The notes under the pieces were generated by a model. It was not told the DNA's origin. It saw only the letters and a program-made list of their open reading frames with translations, and did no database searches. DNA of 64,000 nucleotides. It comes from Nemophila menziesii (taxonomy: Eukaryota; Streptophyta; Magnoliopsida; Boraginales; Hydrophyllaceae). Positions 57,805 to 64,000 of this stretch are shown here, piece after piece (the stretch's first letter is position 1; each line of letters begins with the position of its first letter). A program made the translations under genes and the position numbers. The stretch lies in NCBI GenBank assembly GCA_029959085.1, contig JARWIR010000012.1:24720590-24784589 (forward strand), read 5' to 3'.

Positions 57805-59325
57805 TGATGTCTCCTCATTTGTGATAGATTTATGTTAAGATGAGACATCATTTTTAGTGTTTTAGGAGTCAATAATGTCGATTTTCTTGAGTTTTAGTGC
57901 ACTTTCCTATTTTGTGTCTTGATTTGTAGAATTAATGTTTTTAGAGCATATTGGGTTTAATTGTTTATTTAGTGTGTAGCTTTAAAGATAATTATGGAGA
58001 TTAATTAGAGTCCAAGTCAAAGACAACAACTTATGGAAGAAGATATGCATGGTAATTGGAGATAAGGAAAGAATTGCTAAAAAGATGGAAAAGGAAAAGC
58101 TGCCTAAATCTGGGATTCTGCAAAGATAGGCGTTTTTACCTAATAAAGAGGCCGAATTTGGTGAATTACTCCTAAAGGGTCTAGATAATTCTGTTGAGAT
58201 TCTTTTGGTATCTTGTGGAGCAAAATCGGACCAATAATAAAGAAGTTATGACCAAAACAACGCAGCAGTGTTTATCTTTATTTCCATACGAATTTGAGTT
58301 GGGCTAGAAGTCCATTACCTTAACTCTTCCTCAAGAAAACGAATTAGGTCTTCTAAACACCTATAAATACACCCTTATATCACTTGTAAATCATCCTTGC
58401 CTCATAGTAATTAGTTCTTAAGGTTTTATTCTTCCAGTTTATTGTAGAGAGCAAGATGATGTCTTTTATTATTTCTTTTAGTTTATTTCCTTCAGGTATG
58501 AACTAAACCTCCCATAGCTTGGGTTTTGCATATGTATAATCTATGAATTCTAATTCTTCTATCTAAGTTTCTTTGGGAATTATATGTTTTAATCTGATAT
58601 TAGCTTCTTACTTTATATTTGCTTATGTGTTTTGATTTAATGTCTTTCCTAGAACTGATCACTTTAGGATTGTTTTAAGAGTAGTTAGATGGTCTCCTTG
58701 ACAGGGTGTTTAACTATTGAACCACCACATAATGTCTAGTGTCGATAGCAGTTCTGACAAAACATACTTCTAACTAGATAGTCATTAAGGTTTGTTTTAA
58801 CCACCGTATCACCAAGACTTGCAGTATTTGCTTAGGGCCTTAGTGGCGTTTGATAACCCTATTTTAAATCACTTCTTGGTTGTGACGTAGCCCCCTTAGT
58901 CGCTCTCAAGGTCTAAGGTAGTGGAATTTAGAATCCTGACTAAGTATTACCAAGAGCTAATATTCTCCCTTATGAACTAGATCTATAGATAGAATTAGAA
59001 GGATTAGTGCATACTAGCAAAACCTAAGCTATACTTCTCATCTCATATTCTTAATCTTTTACTTTATTTTCTTAGCTTTAATTTAGTTTTAATTCATAAA
59101 ATTCAAAAACCAAATATTTAATTTTCTGTTTTCTAATTATTTACTTTTACTCGTTATCTGTTCCTACGCGATTAACACACTTAAGTCCCTGAGAACGAAC
59201 TCTACTTATCATTAAAACTTGCATACGTCCTGTAATACTTGCAGTACTGTGCCTGTCTAGGGTGAGAGTGCATAGTTTTCCATACTTAAATTGATCATAT
59301 TTTTATCACACCCTAGGCGACACCA
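57805..59325 (+). repeat. 5' LTR of element B
   Basis: 1521 bp, TGATGTCTCC to GCGACACCA. A TATA box TATAAAT at 58362-58368 in CACCTATAAATACACCC is shared with the solo LTR at 9057-10579. The start TGATGTCTCC is also that of the LTRs of element A, pointing to common ancestry. Confidence 0.9.
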
Positions 59326-59331
59326 AGTTTT

Positions 59332-59349
59332 TGGCGCCGCTGCCGGGGA
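59332..59349 (+). other. primer binding site, tRNA-Asp type
   Basis: TGGCGCCGCTGCCGGGGA begins 6 bases after the LTR. Its complement is close to the 3' end of plant tRNA-Asp. Identical to the site of element A. Confidence 0.87.
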
Positions 59350-59584
59350 CTTGTGTCTCGTTAGCGTGTGGGTTATCTATTTCGAGTTTCAGTTTTTAAT
59401 TAGTTTTTACTTTTCAGTTTTTAGTTTAGTTTTAGTCTTTATTTTTCCAGATTTACGCTTGGGTTGCTTTATTCTTTTTCAGGTTTTCACAGTGTTTAAT
59501 TCTTGGCCTCCCTTACCGGAGCCTGAGAGGAGCTTCAGAGCTTATAACAAACGAATTCGTGAGGAAAGAACCTTGAGGAGAGTT

Positions 59585-61096
59585 ATGGCAGAACAAGTTA
59601 ATGATCCGGAGTTAGTCTACTTTGCACCAGGAGGACCTCCAGCATACATTCCACCTGGTGTACAATTACCAGTAGGAGAAGGTAATGGGCAGAATAATCT
59701 CAATAATCAACATAACCGAGTTGAACAAGATCTACCTGGCCTTAATGTACCATTCCATGTTCAACCCATCGGTTACCGCCCTCCTGAGATTCCGAATATC
59801 AAATTTAGACCCGATCCGGGTATGCTTAGTCAATTTCAAAGTTTCGGACTCTATACTGGTACTGCAATTCAAGATCCGGTAAAAGCGATTCAAAAGTTTA
59901 TGCAGATTTGTGATGCCTACATTACTCCTGCCATTACACGCGAGCAACTGTATTGTCATATGTTTTCGTTTTTCTTGACCGGAAGAGCTAGCGATTGGCT
60001 AGAAAGACAACCACATGGAACCATTCACTCTTGGAGAGAACTTCAAGCCGCATTCTTTAACCGATTTTATCCGAAGAGCATGAGACTTAAAGATCAAGCC
60101 GAACTTGCAAGATTCGCCCAAGAAGATGGAGAAACAGTGGGAGAAGCATGGACAAGGTTTCAACAAAAATTAGCTAGATGTCCACTCCATGGTTATACAC
60201 CTGCTCTACAACTTGCTATATTCTATGAAGGACTTAATGATAAGGGTAGAGAAAAGGTGGATAACATTGGAAAGGGTAATTTTGTGTCCATGAATCACAA
60301 TGAAGCTTCCGAGGTGTTAGAAAACATTATGGAGCAAGAAAGAAGTTGGCCTTCAACGCGAGCTTCTGTAGCAAAGACCCGAGGAACGCTTCGTTTAGAT
60401 GCAGAAACTGCGAACTCAGCTCAAATATCCTCTTTAGAAAATCAAATCAAGGAGCTGAGAATCGCGATGGAGAAGAATTTAGCTGCTACAAAGGTAGTTC
60501 AAGAGGCACAAGGTTGCCAACAATGTGGAGTTAACGATCATTCATGGGAAGAGTGCGAATCAAATCCGCAATCTGTTTACTTCATATCCAACCGATGGGG
60601 CAACCGCAACCATCCGGGTATGCAGTATTCAAATCCACAAGGGGCCGCTAATCCTGGTCAATATCAATCGCGACCCCAGAACAACTCTTACCAACAGAGA
60701 GGTCAGTACCAAAACCAATATCAGAATCGACCTGCTCCTCCACAACAACCTGCTCAAGACGCCTATACCGATACCTTAGATCAAAAAGCTTTACCTCAGT
60801 ATCCGCAAGAAGGGTCTATGGACAATACACAGATAGTACAAGCTCTAGACCGTTTGAACACGACTATAAACGCTCAAGAAGAAAAGGTCAGAGGACATGA
60901 TGCCATACTTCAGATGCTAACTACTCAATTAGACCAAATAAAAAAGCATCTAAAAGAACAAAAGGAAGTAAAGGCAATTGAAGGAGGTGAAGATAAGGAT
61001 GAGTTCGAAGCTTGCAAGGCTATATGTCTTGAGATTACAAAAAAAAAGAGGAAGCACCACATGCTGCCATTAGTGCGTGGAAGTTCCCAGTATTGA
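59585..61096 (+). CDS. gag of element B
   Basis: Capsid/nucleocapsid protein of an Athila-like Ty3/gypsy element. I start at the ATG at 59585 (MAEQVNDPEL); the frame is open upstream to 59291 through LTR-adjacent sequence that is unlikely to be translated. The retrotransposon gag domain covers about residues 80-250 (AIQKFMQICDAYIT, FLTGRASDWLERQP, AAFFNRFYPKSMRLKDQAEL, EAWTRFQQKLARCPLHGY, IFYEGLND). A CCHC knuckle CQQCGVNDHSWEEC has C311, C314, H319 and C324. A Q/N-rich stretch and a coiled segment follow. The frame ends soon after an A9 run (61039-61047), where a frame change is needed to reach the protease. Confidence 0.9.
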   Translation: MAEQVNDPELVYFAPGGPPAYIPPGVQLPVGEGNGQNNLNNQHNRVEQDLPGLNVPFHVQPIGYRPPEIPNIKFRPDPGMLSQFQSFGLYTGTAIQDPVKAIQKFMQICDAYITPAITREQLYCHMFSFFLTGRASDWLERQPHGTIHSWRELQAAFFNRFYPKSMRLKDQAELARFAQEDGETVGEAWTRFQQKLARCPLHGYTPALQLAIFYEGLNDKGREKVDNIGKGNFVSMNHNEASEVLENIMEQERSWPSTRASVAKTRGTLRLDAETANSAQISSLENQIKELRIAMEKNLAATKVVQEAQGCQQCGVNDHSWEECESNPQSVYFISNRWGNRNHPGMQYSNPQGAANPGQYQSRPQNNSYQQRGQYQNQYQNRPAPPQQPAQDAYTDTLDQKALPQYPQEGSMDNTQIVQALDRLNTTINAQEEKVRGHDAILQMLTTQLDQIKKHLKEQKEVKAIEGGEDKDEFEACKAICLEITKKKRKHHMLPLVRGSSQY

Positions 61097-62303
61097 AGAA
61101 GAAGCAACCGAGTCTAACCCCGAGGAATCTGACTGTTTAGAAGTTTGTCTGGAGAGCGATGAAGAGAGAGACGAGTTCATAGAGTTACTGAGAAAGGTGC
61201 AAGAGGAGATTCGTTCGATGGTAGAGTATGCAGCGGAGTTAGCTAAGGAGAAAGAGGAAGAAGCCTCAAAGGAGGAAGCAAAAGATGAAGTGGCACCTGC
61301 TGTGCTAGAGGAGAAAGAAGAAGAGAAGGTGGAGTCGCCACCTAGTGTTCAACCAGTGTCATCAAATATTCCTGATACAAATCCTAAAGATGACACTATT
61401 CTCAATACATTTGTAGAGGCGTACCAACCTGAAAATATCAACGCCCAAATGCTTGAGATTGCGAAGAAAGGACTTACACCGCAACAAGTTTTTACGCAAG
61501 TTATCCCTGATAAAGAAGCGAGTGTAGAGATCCCAAGAGAGAACCTGAGGGTTTCGAGAAGAAGTGAGAAAGAGCTACCTACTAAGCTTAAAGATCCGGG
61601 AAGTTTCAACCTTCCTATTCAATTACATGGTAGGCTCAAGGTGAAAGCGATGTACGATGTGGGTTCTGGTGTGAATCTTATGCCTAAGTCCGTGTTCGAG
61701 AGACTTGGACTTCAAAAATCAGAGAAAACTCCAGTGAAGTTGCAGTTTGCTGACAACTCAGTGAAGAGGACATGGGGAACGGTGGAGGACGTCTTAGTCC
61801 GTGCAGGTAATATCGCCATCCCTACTGACTTTGTTATACTTGAGTTTGATGCAGATAAGCAGGTTCCGATCATACTTGGACGGCCTTTCATGGCCACAAG
61901 TCAAAGTGTGATCAACTTCCAAGATGGGACCATCACCCTTCATGCTAAAAATGTATCCGAGACCTTCTATGTCTTGGGTAAGAAACCAAGGAAGTTGGAT
62001 CCCACCGTGCCTATCATCCACAGCCTTTCACATCACAAAGTCCCTCCTGAGGAGATCCACTTAAAACCTGTGGACACAGAGCCAAACATTGAGTTTGGGG
62101 TTGGCCATGAAGTCCTATGGAAAGCCCACAAACGCGAGAACAGGCCACGAAGTTTCAAAGACTCGTGGATGGGACCATTCATCGTCACAAAGGTTGTTTC
62201 AGCCAAGGTGATAGAAATTCGCCCCAAAACTGGGGTCAAGCGCAGATTAGTTGACGTTCATAGCCTTACTCGTTGTTGGGGAGGCTATATTCGCAAATCT
62301 TGA
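61077..62303 (+). CDS. protease with integrase-tail fusion, element B
   Basis: Frame of 408 codons from a GTG at 61077; the true link is to gag by frameshift near the A9 run or by mutation, so the start is arbitrary. Residues 1-130 are acidic (many E). A retropepsin-like domain has the active-site motif DVGSG at about 194-198 (more often DLGAS), then LMPKSVFERLGL, VEDVLVRAG and IILGRPFMATSQ. About 60 residues later VGHEVLW and DSWMGPFIVTKV (about 362-373) with a final RCWGGYIRKS resemble the end of integrase. The roughly 1000 residues that normally lie between are missing. The same join exists in element A. Without polymerase the element needs enzymes from relatives. Confidence 0.82.
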   Translation: MEVPSIEEEATESNPEESDCLEVCLESDEERDEFIELLRKVQEEIRSMVEYAAELAKEKEEEASKEEAKDEVAPAVLEEKEEEKVESPPSVQPVSSNIPDTNPKDDTILNTFVEAYQPENINAQMLEIAKKGLTPQQVFTQVIPDKEASVEIPRENLRVSRRSEKELPTKLKDPGSFNLPIQLHGRLKVKAMYDVGSGVNLMPKSVFERLGLQKSEKTPVKLQFADNSVKRTWGTVEDVLVRAGNIAIPTDFVILEFDADKQVPIILGRPFMATSQSVINFQDGTITLHAKNVSETFYVLGKKPRKLDPTVPIIHSLSHHKVPPEEIHLKPVDTEPNIEFGVGHEVLWKAHKRENRPRSFKDSWMGPFIVTKVVSAKVIEIRPKTGVKRRLVDVHSLTRCWGGYIRKS

Positions 62304-62499
62304 CAGAGGTAACACGTCTAACTTTGAAAGACGTTAAACAAAAGTGCTGTTCGGGAGACAACCCGAAGTTTTTTTTATGTTTTCATGTCTTTTACATTCT
62401 TAGTTTAAGTTTATTTTAGTTGTTTTTAGTTGATAATGCATATTTGAGAAAGGTATTAGTGTTTTTGGTGTGTAGGAATCGGAGAAATCAAGTTAGGGA

Positions 62500-62935
62500 A
62501 CGCGAGGAAAATTTTTGGAGCGCAAGAAAGCACCCCACGGACTACCCCCACGGACTACCCCATGGTCCGCAGGGATGGTCCGCGAGGTCAAAACCCGTAC
62601 CACGGGTTGCTACCGCGGGTTTGATCCAGAAACAAGAAAAAATTCCACGGACTACCCCACGGTGCACCGCGCCATGGTCCGCGCCTCAAAAACCCGTACC
62701 ACGGGGTGAGCACCACGGGTATTTTGACGGAGTTGACAACAGAAGCTGCGGTGTACCCTCCGGTACACCGGACCCTAGTCCGCGAGCCAAAAACCCGTAC
62801 CACGGGGTCCTACCACGGGTTTAGGTCAGTGAGCAAAAATTTTCGAGCATCAGATGTCGCGGACTACCTTGCGGTGCATCCCATGGTCCGCAGGGGTAGT
62901 CCGCAGCGCCGCCAGAGGAGAGAGAAAGTTACGGG
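62500..62935 (+). repeat. diverged G+C-rich tandem repeats
   Basis: About four units of 100-130 bp. Each has CACGGACTACCCC or GGTGCACCG-like text, a CCATGGTCCGC or CTAGTCCGCG word, then AAACCCGTACCACGGG(G/T) and CACGGGT. The ACCCGTACCACGGGT core is an imperfect palindrome. All frames here are repeat artefacts. Position matches the palindrome zone of element A. Confidence 0.82.
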
Positions 62936-62959
62936 ATTGAGTTATAAAGGAGGTATTAA

Positions 62960-63353
62960 AGCTATTATTCCGAATTTATTAAACCTTAACCCTCTCTTTC
63001 TTCTCCACAACCCTCCTAACTCCATTGAAGCTCATCAAAACCTTCACCAATCACCAAAACACTACCCAATCATCAAGGAAAGCACATCAAGCCTTCTCTC
63101 CACATCATTACAAGAGAGAATCAAGCTACCAATCATCACCAAATTCATTCAAATTGAAGAATCAAAGAGCCAAATTTCACAAATTCATCACACAATTTCT
63201 AAAATCCAAGCCTACCCATTACAAATCATCCTCACCCACATAGAGATTCATCACCAATTCATATTTCCTAAGCCAAATCAAGCTTGTTCAACCATTAATT
63301 CAAGAGTTAAATTTCAAGGGTTGCTAAAGCTTTGAGTTGGGGGTTAATTGAAG
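62960..63353 (+). other. leader before right-edge frame
   Basis: Rich in ATCA, CACC and AACC words (AACCTTCACCAATCACCAAA), poor in G, noncoding in appearance. It may be the untranslated leader of the next frame. Confidence 0.4.
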
Positions 63354-64000
63354 ATGACTAATAGAACAACAATCTTATCTAGCAAGAGGGAGGTGAAAAG
63401 TGACAAGGGATTGGATTTAAACAAGAAAAAATCAATTGACAAAGGTGCTAGTTCTAAATCAAAGGGTAAAGATAAATTGAAGAGTGGGAAACCTTCATAT
63501 GATAGTAATGGTAAAAAGCTTTATTATTATGCAAAGGAGAGAACACTACCTCAACAAGATCTTATACCTATAGAGAAAGTGGATACTTCAAAGGCCTTGA
63601 AGATTTCTGCGGAGAAACAATTAAAAGAACTACCTTTTGCCTATGAGAAAGTATTCAAGGAAGAAATTAGAGATGGAGATTACAAGAGATTCTTTGAGCT
63701 TGGTGAGAAATTGGGTTGGTCTACGTTCATGGTAAGCCGTTCTGAATTATGTCCTGAATTAGTTTTGGAGTTCTATCTAGGCCTCTTTAGCCGAGATAGT
63801 GATTATGTTCCGATTATAGGAAAGTTAGTTCCTTTCACAGTTGAGGAGATTAGGAACCACTTCAAGTTTAAGAAACTGATAGGTTTTTGCAAATTTGAGG
63901 AAGCAGTTGCTAAACGAAAAATCTTTGATAAGGAATTACTTTTTGAGCATGTTTTAGACAAGGAGAAAGTGCATTTACATAAGGGAGAATTGAAGGCACC
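63354..64000 (+). CDS. open frame of plant-transposon type, partial
   Basis: From ATG 63354 (MTNRTTILSSKREVKS) the frame is open to the window end, at least 215 codons. A lysine/serine-rich start is followed by FFELGEKLGWSTFMVSRSEL, CPELVLEFYLGL, DYVPIIGKLVPFTVEEI and NHFKFK. The order of ELV-EFY-x-L, then a V/I-G-K-x-V-x-F strand and an I-x3-F helix is that of the putative plant transposon protein domain (PF20167-like), found in 3' frames of Athila-type elements. The assignment is from motif memory. The function of that domain is unknown to me; envelope-like roles have been proposed for Athila third frames. It lies downstream of the integrase-like tail, so it belongs to element B by position. 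Confidence 0.6.
   Translation, partial: MTNRTTILSSKREVKSDKGLDLNKKKSIDKGASSKSKGKDKLKSGKPSYDSNGKKLYYYAKERTLPQQDLIPIEKVDTSKALKISAEKQLKELPFAYEKVFKEEIRDGDYKRFFELGEKLGWSTFMVSRSELCPELVLEFYLGLFSRDSDYVPIIGKLVPFTVEEIRNHFKFKKLIGFCKFEEAVAKRKIFDKELLFEHVLDKEKVHLHKGELKA

Larger units (their letters stand above)
57805..64000 (+). mobile_element. Athila-like retroelement B, left 6.2 kb
   Basis: 5' LTR (57805-59325), tRNA-Asp-type primer site, gag, protease fused to an integrase-like tail, a G+C-rich repeat zone and a further open frame running off the window. The base pairs before the LTR are ATAAC, the expected TSD to look for beyond the right edge. The reverse transcriptase, RNase H and integrase core that should follow the protease are absent. 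Frames are better preserved than in element A. Confidence 0.85.

Noticed and set aside
62420..63335. Frames of 64-209 codons
   Set aside because: Shadow frames of the ACCCGTACCACGGGT repeat zone and the A/C-rich leader of element B; no motif.

Overview
The window is repeat-dominated nuclear DNA of a flowering plant, probably a eudicot. The species cannot be fixed from sequence alone. The evidence is AT-rich DNA, a plant L1-type LINE, Ty1/copia and Ty3/gypsy (Athila-like) relics, Mutator- and hAT-type elements with clean target-site duplications (TSDs), and short intron-containing pieces of two plant genes. I see no intact host gene, tRNA, rRNA or CRISPR array. Almost every longer reading frame belongs to a transposon or to simple repeats.

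Left part (1-13 kb): old debris of a copia RNase H (left edge, minus strand) and of LINE-type RNase H domains (3.6-4.9 kb plus strand; 6.6-7.05 kb minus strand), then a tRNA-derived SINE (8252-8373, minus) with 8-bp TSDs. Next comes a Mutator-like element (8656-11809, 9-bp TSD) that was itself hit by an LTR retrotransposon, now a solo LTR (9057-10579, TSD ACTCT). A Mutator-type MITE lies at 11979-12159.

Centre-left (13-25 kb): a full-length, apparently undamaged LINE (about 13150-18646) with two long ORFs, poly(A) tail and 17-bp TSD. An hAT-type MITE (18697-19248) sits 36 bp past it. Behind that lies a fragment of a BSL-type Kelch/PP1 phosphatase gene with an intron (20388-20705), then degenerate minus-strand Ty3/gypsy gag (21.1-22.7 kb) and a 5'-truncated LINE (23.94-25.0 kb, minus).

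Centre (25-45 kb): MITEs, a long-TIR element (27.1-28.6 kb), a solo LTR (29424-30970), and a composite minus-strand Athila-like retroelement (31764-44671). The composite has three LTRs, two internal regions of very different length and one 5-bp TSD (ATGTT) round the whole. Its gag-protease frame is broken twice by frameshift before the end and once by a stop. Its left LTR carries a second copy of the Mutator-like element (31988-33593).

Right part (45-64 kb): microsatellites, a degenerate TTAACC-like array, LINE debris (46.7-47.9 kb, minus), LTR relics with a nested hAT element (48163-48609), a ClpX gene fragment with splice sites (55641-55861, minus), a second copy of the hAT MITE (56693-57251), and the first 6.2 kb of another Athila-like element on the plus strand (57805 to beyond the edge) with LTR, tRNA-Asp-type primer site, gag, protease and an open frame running off the window.

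The most interesting signal is that both Athila-like elements, although clearly different in sequence, have the same reduced plan: gag and protease joined almost directly to the carboxy tail of integrase, with reverse transcriptase, RNase H and the integrase core absent, followed by a noncoding stretch carrying G+C-rich palindromes. This looks like an old, successful non-autonomous lineage rather than random decay.
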